Source of the DNA: Nocardia crassostreae
GTDB taxonomy: Bacteria > Actinomycetota > Actinomycetes > Mycobacteriales > Mycobacteriaceae
NCBI RefSeq assembly: GCF_001613405.1
Contig: NZ_BDCH01000028.1
Location: 1 to 64,000, forward strand
Direction of reading: 5' to 3'
Length of the DNA: 64,000 nt
The position numbers were made by a program, and so were the translations under genes. Under the pieces are notes generated by a model, which saw only the letters and a program-made list of their open reading frames with translations, did no database searches and had not been told where the DNA came from. How positions within the stretch are numbered: position 1 is the first letter of the stretch; the number at the start of each line of letters is the position of its first letter. Of the stretch, positions 37,529 to 48,200 are shown piece by piece.

Positions 37529-37864
37529 GTGGGTGGCAGTCGGCTGGATTCCTATAAGGATTTGCTGCGTACTGCGAAGTCGAAGACGGTCAAGGTGCAG
37601 GACGGTATCGATACCGTAGTGAACACCCTGGTCTCCTCCATCGGATCGCGTGGTGAACCTTGGGGCAACGACACCTTGGGGAAGAACTTCTCCGACGGCG
37701 AGAACGGGTATATCGCCAGCAAGGGCAATATCGTGCAGGGCGCCCGGAACATGTCGGGCACCTTCGGCAACTTCGCCAAGGGGCAGCAGGAAGCGCTGGA
37801 TTACCTGTCCACCATGGACACCGGCAATGCCGGGGCCTACCAGCAGGCCAAGCGGGTGCGATGA
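37529..37864 (+). CDS. WXG100-like small ESX protein
   Basis: 111 residues from GTG at 37529 with GGAGG 10 bases upstream. SYKDLLRTAKSKTVKVQDGIDTVVNTLVSSIG then GEPWGNDTLGKNF and a second helix ending FGNFAKGQQEALDYLSTMD: two helices around a W-G turn, the WXG100/ESAT-6-like hairpin, although the exact WxG is WGN. The TGA overlaps the ATG of the YbaB-like gene. Likely forms a dimer and is exported, or acts as partner of the giant protein. Confidence 0.75.
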   Translation: MGGSRLDSYKDLLRTAKSKTVKVQDGIDTVVNTLVSSIGSRGEPWGNDTLGKNFSDGENGYIASKGNIVQGARNMSGTFGNFAKGQQEALDYLSTMDTGNAGAYQQAKRVR

Positions 37865-38350
37865 CCAACGAACGCGCCAAGGCCGATCTCAACGACATTC
37901 TCGATGGCTTCGCGCAGCAGATGCGCACCATCACCCAACTGCAGAAGGATCGCGCCGTGCTCACCGCGACCGCGACCGTGCGCAAGCGGGTGACCGTCAC
38001 GGTGAACGCCGAGGGCACCGTGATCGAGACCAGATTCGCCTCGGATATCGAGGATCTCGACTACGAGGAGATCGCGAAGGCGGTCACCGAGGCCGCGCAG
38101 CAGGCCGCCGCCGAGGTGGTGCGGCGGCCAGGAGGTGATGGCGCCGGTCTCGCAGGGCAGCCGTCGCCTGCCCAAACTGGCCGAACTGATTCCGGGCATG
38201 CCGGACCTGAGCAAGGAATTGACCATCCCGGCCCCGCCGGTCGTCTCCACCGCACCCCCGAACTCACCGGAACATCGTGCGGCGCAGCCGACTTCGGAAT
38301 CCGATGGCACGGTCACCCGGCGCGGCGGAGCCACCGACTCCGGGTGGTAG
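37861..38350 (+). pseudogene. YbaB/EbfC-like protein, frameshifted
   Basis: ATG at 37861. MTNERAKADLNDILDGFAQQMRTI and VRKRVTVTVNAEGTVIETRF match the YbaB/EbfC fold; ESX loci in Nocardia-like bacteria often carry such proteins next to WXG100 genes. After AEVVRR (about 38128) one extra C in GGCCAGG changes the frame; the neighbouring frame continues QEVMAPVSQGSRRLPKLAELIPGMPDLS to the TAG at 38350, 12 bases before the giant gene. As written the protein runs on to 38370 with an unrelated tail. The core domain is intact, so it may still be functional. Confidence 0.7.
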
Positions 38351-38362
38351 GTGTAGCCCGCG

Positions 38363-41300
38363 TTGGGTGATATCGAGTTTCCCGAATCCCTGGAATGGGT
38401 GGGCTGGCTGGTCGGCATGGAATGGCCGGACGGCAGCGAAACCCAGATGTGGGAGCTGGCCGGTGATTGGCGCCTGGGCGCCGACGGACTGCGAAATCTG
38501 CTGTCCGCCATCGACGATGCCAGATACGCCACCATTGCCGCATACCCCGAGGGCGAGGGTATGGAGGCCATGGTCAAGGCGTATGACGTCTTGCAGGGCA
38601 AGACCAATGGCAAAGACGACACCTCCATTCAGGATCTCGCCAAGTACTTCGAGGATCTCGGTGAATCGGCCTACTCGACCGGCACCGAGATCGAGTACAC
38701 GAAGCTGATGTTCTATTCGTCGCTGGCCCTGGCCGCGGCGGAAATCCTGGCGGCGTGGCTGTGGCCGCCGACCGCGCCCGCGGTGGAGGCGGTCGTGGTC
38801 GCTTTCACCCGCGTCGCGGTTCGAATGATCGGCGCCCGCGCGGCCCGCGCCATCGCGACCTATGCGGCGCGGATGGCCGGGGCCTCGGCCGTGAAGTTCC
38901 TCCTGCGGCATGTCGCCATCGATCTCACCCTGGGCACCGTCCAGGAGATCGCGGTGCAGCAGTACCAGGTGAACTCCGGTAAACGGAAGGACATCAACTG
39001 GACCCAGGTCGGCATTACCGCCATCAGCTCCACCGCGGGCGGCGCGGCGGCCGGTCCGTTCGGCGGCTGGCTGGGCAACAAGCTCGGGCGGGCCGGGGTC
39101 AATAACGTCGTCAATGCCGGAATCACCGGCGTCGCATCGGGATTGGTCGGCGCGACAGCGGGTTTCGCCGCCGGTACCGGCGCCCAGTTCGGCGTCGACG
39201 TCTACAAGGACGGCTGGGACAAGGCCGTCGAGAACCTGAAGAACACCCAGTTCGATCCGCGCATGCTCACCTCGGGCGCCTTCCAAGGCGGCCTGTCGGG
39301 CCTCAGCCATGCGGGCGCGGACCGCTTCTACAACGGTCCGCCGGGCGTGCCCCCGATGCCGACCGGCGGCACCAACCCGTACAACGGGCCGCAGGGCACG
39401 AACCCGTACAACAGCCCGGGCGGCGTCGATCCGTCCAATGATCCGGGCGCGAATGATCCGAACCGCGGCCGCGGTGACGACGGGACGCGCCCCCGGGCCG
39501 ACGATCCGGCCAGCCAGAACCGCCCGGAGGGCAGCGGCGAGAACAACACCCGCCCGGAGGGGCGCGGCGAGAACAACACCCGCCCGGTGGGTGACGACAC
39601 CTCTCGCAATCCCGGGGACGACAACACGCGCCCCGCGGGCACGGACGAGAACCGCGGCAGCGCACCGGATTCGGGCGAGAATCGCGCGACCGATCCGGAG
39701 CCGCGGGCCAATGCCCCGGAAGGCGAGCAGCGCACCGCGCCGACGACCGGCGGGCAGCCGGGTGCGCAGCCGGGCGGGCTGCAGACCAATCCGGCCGGTT
39801 CGGATACCGGTGCGCCCGATACCTCCTCACCGCACGACACCGGCCGCGACACCGGGCGTGCCGATACCTCCGAGCGCGCTCCGGCGAACACCAATGAAGG
39901 TGCCGGTGGGACGGGGCGCGATGATCGGCCGGGCGCGAATACCGACACCCGGGCTGGCGACCCCGAGTCGTCGACACCGCGTGACTCCGACCAGGGCTCG
40001 TTGAGCAGCCCGGCCCGCGACATCGACGCCCCCTCTGACCCCGCCACGCAGGGCAGGCCCATCGACTCCGACTCCGATTCCCCCACCACCAGTGGGGATT
40101 CGAGCCCTGAATCTCGGGTGAACGCGCGCAGCGACGCGCCCCCCGCCGCCAACGCCGACGTACTGAATGCCGGAAATACCACGGCGGGAACGCAACCCGG
40201 CGCGGTCGCACCTGTCATGGGCGGTGCGCCGAGCCCGGCCGCCGCGGGCCCGCCCTCGACCGCCGGTACCACTCCGACAACCGGCGGAACCACCTCGAAC
40301 CCCGCAACGTCGAGCCCCGCAACGTCGAACACCACGACGACCAGCCCCGCAGGCACGTCGGCCGCCAACCGCGTGGCCGGTCCCGCCGTCCCGGGTCAGG
40401 TCGAGCCCGCCGGGTCCGCTCCCGATTCCCGTGCCGGAATCGACGGTCGTACAACGGGAGTCGTATCCGGGGACGCGAACCCAGGCTTGCAAGCCGGTTC
40501 CAGCGGCGTCGAACCCGACGCTCCCACAAGCAATGTCACCGATCGCGGCGACCAGGCCCTGACGCAGACTGCCGAGCCGATCGCCGACGCCCCGGGCGCC
40601 CGCGATACGGAGGGTGGGCTGCTGATCGCGCCGATTCCCCTGCCGGACGGCGCATCCGCGCCGACGCAGCGGGATTACGAGCGGGCAGCGCGGGCCAGCC
40701 GCGCCGATCGCGGCGATGGTTCGGTCGCGCATCCCGCGCGGGCGGGCGAGGCCGGGCGCGCGGACGGCGGTTCGGGGCGTGACGGCGCGGATCCGGCGCT
40801 GCTGCACGGCGGTGACGAGCCCCCGCAGGACGCCTGGTCGGATCTGTCTGCGGAGGAGGTGGCCGCCGAGCTGGAACGGCGCTGGGCGCATCTGGAGCCG
40901 GAGGGCTTCACGGTCGAGGGCTTCGATCGTCCGGGCATCGATCCGGAGGTGGCGCGGGAGTTCGCGCGTGCGGTCGACGGCATGATGCGCAACTACCCGG
41001 AGGGCGATCTGCGCGGTATTGCCATCGAGCCGATCGCCGATCCGGACAAGTACGCCGAGACCGATCCCGGCACCAGCGCGGATCCGCGCAACCGGATCAT
41101 TCTCAGCGAGGGTTACGCCACCGATCCGCAGCGTTTCGCCGACAATATCGCCGAGGACGAGGCCGCCGGTGATCTGGTGCCGGGATCGGCGCTGCGGCCG
41201 GTCCATTCGACGATCGTGCACGAGTTCGCCCATGTCCTGGACTTCACCTCGGACACGGTTTCCCGCGATGCGGCCTGGGATGCGCTGCTCGACCACTACG

Positions 41301-44300
41301 AGGACGCCTACCGTGTCACCGATTGGACCGATGCCGAATACGCGCGGTTCGACGAATGGGTGCGCCAGCTCAGCGATTACAGCTTCTACGACGACGGCGG
41401 CTTCGACCCGATCGAGGCGCTGGCCGAATCCTTCACCGATGTCGAACTCAACCGCGAGTTCGCCAGCGAGCCCGCCCACGTCCTCTACGACCTGCTGATC
41501 GGCAATACCGAGAACGCCTCCGGCACACCGCAGGACGCCGCCGCCCGCCCCGACGCGGGCGAGAACCGCGAACCCGCCGACCGCCGCCGCCAGCGCCAGC
41601 CCGAACCCGAACGCCGCCCCACCCCCGAGCCCGACCCGGAACCGGAGCAGCCCACCGCGACCCGCCCGGACAATCCAGTTCAGCAGCCCGCCACCGAGAC
41701 TCGCCCCGACCACCCGGTGCAGCAGCCCGCGTCCGAAACCCGGCCGGACAACCCTGTGCAGCGACCGGCGTCCGAGACTCGGCCCGACAACCCGGTCCAG
41801 CAGCCGCTGCCGGAATCGGAGACCGCCCCCGAACTGCAACCGGCCGAGGGCGGTGGCGGGGAGCCGCCCAAGCCGCCGGACGCCGCGCCCGCCCCCGATC
41901 CGGATGGTCCGGAGGGTCGTCCGGACCGTTCCGATGGCCCGGACGAGTGGTTCGACCGCATGCGCGCCGAGCAGGCCGATTGGGAAGCGCGGATGGATGC
42001 CGAACGCGCCCAATGGCTGCGCGAGCGGGCCGATGAGGACACCTCCGACAGCATCGAGGCGCGATACGCCCGCCTCGAGGCCGATAATGCCGAGTGGCTG
42101 GCCAAGATCGCCCAGGACCGCGCCGAATGGCTGTGGGACCTGGCCGGTGGCCGCCCCGAACGCACCCCCGACGCCCAGCACCCCGCCGAACCCCAGCCGC
42201 AGTCAAACGGCGGCGGCCAGCAGCCGCCCGGCGGCACCCCCGGCGCCCCGCCCGCCGCCGACCCGGACGAACCCAACCCCGCCCGGGACAACGACCCGAA
42301 CGACGTCACCCAGCCCCTGCCGGACCCGTCCCAGGCGACGACCCAGCCGCTGCCGCAGAATTCGGTGCCTGACCCGTCTCGAGTGACGACCCAGCCGTTG
42401 CCCGCGCCGGATCCGTCTCAGGCGACGACTCAGCCGCTGCCGCAGAATTCGGTGCCTGACTCGTCTCAGGCGGTGACTCAGCCGTTGCCCGCGCCGGATC
42501 CGTCCGAGGCTGTCACGCAGCCGCTGCCCGCGGCGGGTGAGCTGGAGACGACGCCGCAGGCCGGGGTGGCCGAGCCGGTGGGGGAGAGCCCGACGCTCGT
42601 GCTCGACACCGATCCGGTGCCGGAGGCGCTGCGTCCGGCGCGGGACTTCCTGATGGAATTGCCGCCGGAGGACGGGGTTTCGCGGTCGCCGGAGGAGCTG
42701 GCGTATGCGCGGCGGCTGGCCGAGGCGCTCGGGTTGGGGCCCGCGTTGGCGCGGCATCCGGATCCGCTCTCGGTATTGCGCGACATTGCCGAGATGGCGC
42801 GGGCGCGTGGGTATTTCGGGGACGCGAGCCGAGGCGAGCCGCCGACGCGGATGCGGCATCCCGAGGACTTCGAGCCGCTCACCGCGAGGGAGCGGTACGG
42901 CGACGAGGAGTACTGGCGGACCGAGGTCGATCAGGATCAGCTGCGCGCCATGGAGGCGGAGCTGGATCGCCTCGGACTTACCGATCGCCTGGCCGGTGCC
43001 GTCGACGACGGAGCTCCCGCACTCCAGGCGGGTCCGGCGCGGACCGAGCTGCCCGCGGGGCCGGAGAGTCCAACGGTTCCGCTGCGCCCGGACAATGCGG
43101 CACAACAGACCTCGCCCGAACCACAGTCCTCGCCCGGTCGTACGGAGGACACCGATCCGCGCGCGGTTCCGCTGGATCAGCTGCAACGCGAGCTGGCCGA
43201 CCGCCTCGGCATTCCCGAGGCGGACCGCACCCCGCAAGGGCTGGCGGACGCGGCCGGTGAACTTCAGTACCGGTATCTGCTGCGCGCCGGTGGTCTCGAG
43301 GCGCTCGCCGAGGCCACGGCGCGCCGCGATGCCGCCACCGATTCGGAGCAGCGCGCGCTGCACGCCGCGGACGCCGAGGACTGGGCGCGGCGGCTCGGCA
43401 TCGATCCGGAGCGGATCGCGCCCGAGCGGCTCACCCCGGACGCCCGCGACGCCGCCCTCGCGGATCTGCGCGCCGAAATCCTCGGTGACGCAATGGATGC
43501 CGCCGATCTGCCCACCGCCGACCGGCATGCTCCGGACGAGCGTCGCGCCGTGCTCGAGGTCGATGGCGAGCGGGTGCACGTGCGCCTCACCGAGGGCCCC
43601 AACCGCACCTGGCGCGCCGAACAGACCACCCGCCCGGGCACGCCCGACGCACCGCCCGCGCGTCCGGCGGAATCCGCGCCGGAGAAGCGTTCCCTGGTGC
43701 GCCGCCTGTGGGAGAGGTTCATCGGCCGGGATCGCGCGATCGAGCCGAAGTACCCGTCGGGCTCCGGACAGGACGGCGACTACCAGTCGCAGCTCGCCTC
43801 CGAAATTGCGCATGCCGCGGGCAGTGATGTCGTCCTCGACGGCTTCAACCCCATCCGCATCGCGAAAGAGGTTGCCACGCTGTGGAAGGCGCGCGATCGC
43901 CTGCCGCTGCTGCGCCTGTTCACCAGCCGCGTGGCCGCGGAGACCGGTGACGGCCAGGCCATGCGCCACCGCGACGGCGAGGAATTCGAGCCGTGGCTCA
44001 CCGAGGTCGATCCGGCACAGCTGCGCGAAATGTCCGAGGATCTGCGCCGGGCCGGAATGCATTCCGCCGCCGACGAGATCGACGACTACCTGAAGCGCGG
44101 CGCACAGCCGGATCCGGCCGAGCAGGCCCCGGAATCGCCCGAGCAGCACCGGGATCTGCCGCAGGATGTGCGGGATGCGCTGGCCGAGCTGGGAATCCAG
44201 CTCACCGACACCAGCCCGGAGGCGCTGCGCCGCGTCCTCGACGAGGCCGTCGCCCTGCAGATGCGCCGCGCGGGCGCGGTGGAGGCGCTCGCCGTTGCCG

Positions 44301-45286
44301 CGGCGCGCTACAACGACGAGGACACCCGCATCGCCTTCAGTCGCGATGTCAACTTCTTCGACAATGACCCCATGGGCCGCTTCCTGCGCGAGCTGGCGGC
44401 GGCCAACAATCAGTTCGCGCCGTTCCTGGATTCGCAGGGCGTCAACAATGGCGCCGAAGCCCCGTACGCCTTCGGTGATCTCAGCCCGGAGGAGGTCCGC
44501 TACGACACCGGGCTGAAGTCCATCTTCGAACATGCGTTGCGCCGCAACGAGATTCGCGACGAGCGCTCGAACTGGTCGCAGCTGCTCGCCACGGCCCTCG
44601 ATGATCTGACGCCGGAGCGCCTGGCGCGTTTCCTCAGCGATCAGCGCATGAGCGTGCGCGACGCCGCCGATGCGCTGGCTCGGCTGGAAGAGGCGCTCGA
44701 CAACCACTTCCCGGACGAGACGCCCGATGCGAACGATCTCGCACAGCGCCTGGCCGACGATGCCGCCCGCGCCTGGGTGGACGGGCGTGGCGGCGTGCTG
44801 CTCGACCACAATCTCGGCCTCGTGCCCGGCGACACTCCGGACGCGCCGCCCCGGCTGGTCGTGCTCAGCGGTGAGGCGAACCACGGCCGGATTCTCGCCG
44901 ATGCGTTGACCGCGGATCCGCGCCTACGTGATCTGGTCAATGACGTTGCGGTGCAACCGGATTACCGCCTGCTCGGCATCGACGAGCAGGGCCGTCTGCA
45001 TGTGGTGCCCGGTGATGCGCCGCAGGTCCGGCACATCGACGAGATGGTGGATGGCCGCCGCCTGTCGGCGACCCTGGTGCGTTCCGAGGACGACGGCTAC
45101 TGGCAGTTGGTCCCCGGCCGCACCGATCTCGCCGAGTTCGCCGACTCGGACCACCCGGACGAGGTGCTGGCCGCCCGCAACGAGCTCGCCGACCGGATGT
45201 CGGTGTACAACGTGGACCTCGCGCCCGGCCGCCTTGACGACGCCATTGCCGCACTGCGGCACGATAATTCGGTGCGCGCGGCCTAG
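38363..45286 (+). CDS. Giant CpnT-like ESX protein, N-terminal piece (WXG100_2 head, zincin domain)
   Basis: 2,307 residues from TTG at 38363. Residues 1-110 resemble the WXG100_2/CpnT N-terminal domain (FPESLEWVGWLVGMEWPDG). Residues about 114-290 are hydrophobic, perhaps membrane-inserting. A disordered Pro/Asn/Asp-rich stretch (about 326-770) leads to a zincin domain (about 820-1050) with HEFAH (H953, E954, H957) and EALAESF (E1018 or E1022 as third ligand), similar to anthrax-lethal-factor-type toxin peptidases. Then TQPLP repeats, helical segments, and an alpha/beta module near the end (GLVPGDTPDAPPRLVVLSG). It ends at a TAG at 45284-45286, but the same frame stays open beyond it, so this may be one part of a longer protein. 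Probably an ESX-exported effector. Confidence 0.8.
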   Translation: MGDIEFPESLEWVGWLVGMEWPDGSETQMWELAGDWRLGADGLRNLLSAIDDARYATIAAYPEGEGMEAMVKAYDVLQGKTNGKDDTSIQDLAKYFEDLGESAYSTGTEIEYTKLMFYSSLALAAAEILAAWLWPPTAPAVEAVVVAFTRVAVRMIGARAARAIATYAARMAGASAVKFLLRHVAIDLTLGTVQEIAVQQYQVNSGKRKDINWTQVGITAISSTAGGAAAGPFGGWLGNKLGRAGVNNVVNAGITGVASGLVGATAGFAAGTGAQFGVDVYKDGWDKAVENLKNTQFDPRMLTSGAFQGGLSGLSHAGADRFYNGPPGVPPMPTGGTNPYNGPQGTNPYNSPGGVDPSNDPGANDPNRGRGDDGTRPRADDPASQNRPEGSGENNTRPEGRGENNTRPVGDDTSRNPGDDNTRPAGTDENRGSAPDSGENRATDPEPRANAPEGEQRTAPTTGGQPGAQPGGLQTNPAGSDTGAPDTSSPHDTGRDTGRADTSERAPANTNEGAGGTGRDDRPGANTDTRAGDPESSTPRDSDQGSLSSPARDIDAPSDPATQGRPIDSDSDSPTTSGDSSPESRVNARSDAPPAANADVLNAGNTTAGTQPGAVAPVMGGAPSPAAAGPPSTAGTTPTTGGTTSNPATSSPATSNTTTTSPAGTSAANRVAGPAVPGQVEPAGSAPDSRAGIDGRTTGVVSGDANPGLQAGSSGVEPDAPTSNVTDRGDQALTQTAEPIADAPGARDTEGGLLIAPIPLPDGASAPTQRDYERAARASRADRGDGSVAHPARAGEAGRADGGSGRDGADPALLHGGDEPPQDAWSDLSAEEVAAELERRWAHLEPEGFTVEGFDRPGIDPEVAREFARAVDGMMRNYPEGDLRGIAIEPIADPDKYAETDPGTSADPRNRIILSEGYATDPQRFADNIAEDEAAGDLVPGSALRPVHSTIVHEFAHVLDFTSDTVSRDAAWDALLDHYEDAYRVTDWTDAEYARFDEWVRQLSDYSFYDDGGFDPIEALAESFTDVELNREFASEPAHVLYDLLIGNTENASGTPQDAAARPDAGENREPADRRRQRQPEPERRPTPEPDPEPEQPTATRPDNPVQQPATETRPDHPVQQPASETRPDNPVQRPASETRPDNPVQQPLPESETAPELQPAEGGGGEPPKPPDAAPAPDPDGPEGRPDRSDGPDEWFDRMRAEQADWEARMDAERAQWLRERADEDTSDSIEARYARLEADNAEWLAKIAQDRAEWLWDLAGGRPERTPDAQHPAEPQPQSNGGGQQPPGGTPGAPPAADPDEPNPARDNDPNDVTQPLPDPSQATTQPLPQNSVPDPSRVTTQPLPAPDPSQATTQPLPQNSVPDSSQAVTQPLPAPDPSEAVTQPLPAAGELETTPQAGVAEPVGESPTLVLDTDPVPEALRPARDFLMELPPEDGVSRSPEELAYARRLAEALGLGPALARHPDPLSVLRDIAEMARARGYFGDASRGEPPTRMRHPEDFEPLTARERYGDEEYWRTEVDQDQLRAMEAELDRLGLTDRLAGAVDDGAPALQAGPARTELPAGPESPTVPLRPDNAAQQTSPEPQSSPGRTEDTDPRAVPLDQLQRELADRLGIPEADRTPQGLADAAGELQYRYLLRAGGLEALAEATARRDAATDSEQRALHAADAEDWARRLGIDPERIAPERLTPDARDAALADLRAEILGDAMDAADLPTADRHAPDERRAVLEVDGERVHVRLTEGPNRTWRAEQTTRPGTPDAPPARPAESAPEKRSLVRRLWERFIGRDRAIEPKYPSGSGQDGDYQSQLASEIAHAAGSDVVLDGFNPIRIAKEVATLWKARDRLPLLRLFTSRVAAETGDGQAMRHRDGEEFEPWLTEVDPAQLREMSEDLRRAGMHSAADEIDDYLKRGAQPDPAEQAPESPEQHRDLPQDVRDALAELGIQLTDTSPEALRRVLDEAVALQMRRAGAVEALAVAAARYNDEDTRIAFSRDVNFFDNDPMGRFLRELAAANNQFAPFLDSQGVNNGAEAPYAFGDLSPEEVRYDTGLKSIFEHALRRNEIRDERSNWSQLLATALDDLTPERLARFLSDQRMSVRDAADALARLEEALDNHFPDETPDANDLAQRLADDAARAWVDGRGGVLLDHNLGLVPGDTPDAPPRLVVLSGEANHGRILADALTADPRLRDLVNDVAVQPDYRLLGIDEQGRLHVVPGDAPQVRHIDEMVDGRRLSATLVRSEDDGYWQLVPGRTDLAEFADSDHPDEVLAARNELADRMSVYNVDLAPGRLDDAIAALRHDNSVRAA
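41140..41510 (+). other. Zincin (HExxH) catalytic region inside the giant protein
   Basis: STIVHEFAHVLDF places two zinc histidines and the catalytic glutamate at residues 953-957. The EALAESF helix 60 residues later supplies a glutamate ligand. The Leu-Asp after HEFAH and the E-x-x-A-E-x-F helix are the pattern of lethal-factor-like peptidases found in polymorphic toxins. The active residues are all present. Confidence 0.75.
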
Positions 45287-48200
45287 ATCGAGGGTATGGC
45301 GGACTTCATCCGCAGCAGTGACGCCATCGACAATTTCAATCGGCTGGCGGCGGCGCGGGACCGAATGTCGCTGCGCCTGAGCATTGATCCCGCCGATCTG
45401 ACCCCGGAGCTGCTGGCCGGGAACCTGACCGATCCGGAGACGCCGCGCCCGCGCCGCCGCCAACAGATCAAGGATCTGCTCGACTACGCCAAGCTCATCC
45501 GGGGCGTGGACGCCGACGACGCCACCGCCGCGCTCGACCGGCTGAACACCGCACTCGGGATGGATCTCGCCGCCAACCGGGCAACGGCCAACCTGCTGGC
45601 CGACCCGCCGCCCGAGGTCGTGGCCGCGCTCACCGAATTCGCCCGCACACTGGGCGATCTCGACCCGTACACCGATCGGCTCCGGTTCGACCCGGCCACC
45701 GATCCGCGCGCGGTCGACGGTGAGGTGGCCATGCACGATCCCGCCGCGCCGGATCTGCTGCGCGACGCGTGGGACCGCGACGGCATGGTCGGCGAGCCCC
45801 GCTCGGACGATCCCTCGGATGCGCCGACGGTGTGGGCGCGTCTGCTCGGTATCGACCTGACCCCGCCGAATGCGGCCGAAATCGCTGCGGCCGGTGGAGA
45901 TTTCGCCGCCGCTGAGCAGGCCTACTGGGCCCGCGTGGCCGAGGTGTACGACCTGTACCGTGACGGCCGCCTCGACCAGCACGAGCGCCTCACCCCCGAG
46001 CAACTGGCCGCCGAACTCGACGAGCTGCGCGCCGAGGTGCGCGCCCGCGACGCCGAGATCGACGCCCTGGAAGCCCTGGCCGCCCGCTACAACGAGCTCA
46101 CCGCGCCCGCCTCGCTCACCCCCGATCAGGCCGCCGCCGACCTCGCGACAGCCGCCGCCGACCGCGACAATGCCCTCGCCGCAAGGGATTCCGCCCTGCG
46201 CGCGATGGCCGCCGACACCGACCCGGATCGCCCGATCCGCTCCTCCGACCTCACCCCCCAGCGCCTGTCCGGCGCCCTCGACTACCTGTCCCACCGCTCC
46301 GACCCGTCCGGCCCCCGCTACACCGAAGCCCAACTCGACAACTTGCGCCAGGCCGCCGAAGCCCACCACCGCGCCGAATCCGCCCTCCGCACCGCCGAAG
46401 CGGGCCACGAAGCGGCCACCCGCCCGCGCCCCGCCGACGAACCGACCCAGCCTGTGGATCCCCGCGAGGCGTGGATGCAGCGGGGCGAGGACCCGGCGCA
46501 GCCCGTCGATCCCCGCGAGGCGTGGATGCGGCAGGGTGAGGAGCCCGCGCAGCCGGTCGATCCGCGTGAGGCGTGGATGCAGCGAGGTGAGGAGCCCGCG
46601 CAGCCTGTGGATCTGCGGGTGGAGTGGATGCAGCCCGGACAGGAGCCCGCCCAGCCGGTGGACCCGCGGGCGGAGTGGATGCAGCGTGGCGAGGAGATGC
46701 CGCAGGCTGAGCAGGGTTTGCCGCAGCAGCCAGCTGAATCACCTGCGGGGCAGCCGGTTTCGGCACCCGGGGATTGGCCGCGCGCGGGGCTGCCGCAGGT
46801 GTACATTCCGACCAGTCCGCAGATGCGGGCGGAGCTACAGCAGGCGGTCGACCGTGCGCACCAGGCGACCGAGCGCGCCCGGATCGCTCTCGACGAGGCC
46901 GAAGTGCGGCTCGGCGAGATCGCGGACGACCTGGGTGTCGCTCTCACCGAGGCGGGTGTCGGCCCGGCCTGGCAGCGGATCACCGAGTGGCTGGATGCCG
47001 AGAATGCCCGGCTCGAGCAGCTCATGGACCCGGATTTCCGTCCGGACCGCACCGTCCCGGAGTACTTCGCCGACCGTGACGCCGCACAGCAGCGCCTCGA
47101 CGAACTGCGTCCCATCCGCAATGCGGCGAACGACGCCCGCACCGCCGCCATCAACGCCCGCAACGAGGCAGCCAACGCCTGGAGCGATGTCAACCTGCTG
47201 GCCGCCCGCGACATCATGACCGCTTCCGGCGCCCGCGTGGTGTCCGACGCCGCCGGAATCCTCCCCGGCAACCCCCAGCGTGTCCTCGTCGTCACCCCGC
47301 TCGCCGACCCCACCCCGGCAATCGGCCCCGACCTGCGCGACTCCCTCGCCGCCCAGGGCATCCCGATCGAGTACCGCCAACTGGAAATCCACCCTGACGG
47401 CCAGATCACTCACGTCCAGATCACCCCGCCCACACCCCCGAGCGCCCCGACCCCTCCGGCCCAGCCGCCGAGCACCCCACCGCAGTCCCCGCAGCCGAGC
47501 GCCGAGCCCGCACAGCAGCCTTCGGCGCCGCCCAAGTCGGGAGACGAGGGAGGGGAGCCGCCGCAGACCGGTGGACCCGTCCGGCCCGGCGGTCCCAGCG
47601 AGCCCGACTCCGGTCCGACTCCAGTGGCCCGACCGGAGCCCGCGCCCGAGGGCTCGGACACGACCTCCGGCGATCGCGATCCGGTGTCGCCACCGAGTAC
47701 GGACGAGCCGACCCCGGATGCGGGTGGCGGGTCGCAGCAGCCACCGTCGGAACCTCCGGCGCGCAATGCGGACGATGACGGCGAGCCCTCGGAGCCGGGT
47801 GGGCAGCCGGATGAAGGCGGGCCGCAGGCGGAGACGCCGCGCGCGGAATATGAGCGCTTGCTTCAGGAGCGCCGGGAGTTGGCTCGGGAGCTGGAGTTCC
47901 AGCGGGCCAAGCGGGACGCTCGGGTTGGTCGGTTGCTGGATGTCGGTGATCCGGAGGCAGCGCTCGGTACCCGGGATCGATTGCAGCAGAACGCGCTTCG
48001 GTTGTTCGATGAGGCCGGGTCCCGGGTTGTGGGCGTCGGCGACGAAGGTCGGCATCAAGAGCGGGTGCAGAACAGTCCTGCCGAGCAGCAGCGCAGGCTG
48101 GCCGAGGTTCGGAAGCTCATTGCCGCGGCGGAGGAGGTCATCGGGCTGCGGGAGCAGGTTCGGGAGATCGACCGACGGATTCACGAGTTGGAGCGGGACA

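Noticed and set aside
37660..38370. Reading the YbaB-like gene from 37660
   Set aside because: The first 67 codons overlap the WXG100-like gene in another frame; the homologous protein begins at the ATG at 37861.
39827..44884. Long open frames on the minus strand opposite the giant gene (784 and 893 residues)
   Set aside because: They are shadows of a GC-rich coding strand: compositions are Arg/Gly/Ala-biased with no domain motif or ribosome site, while the plus strand has clear domains.
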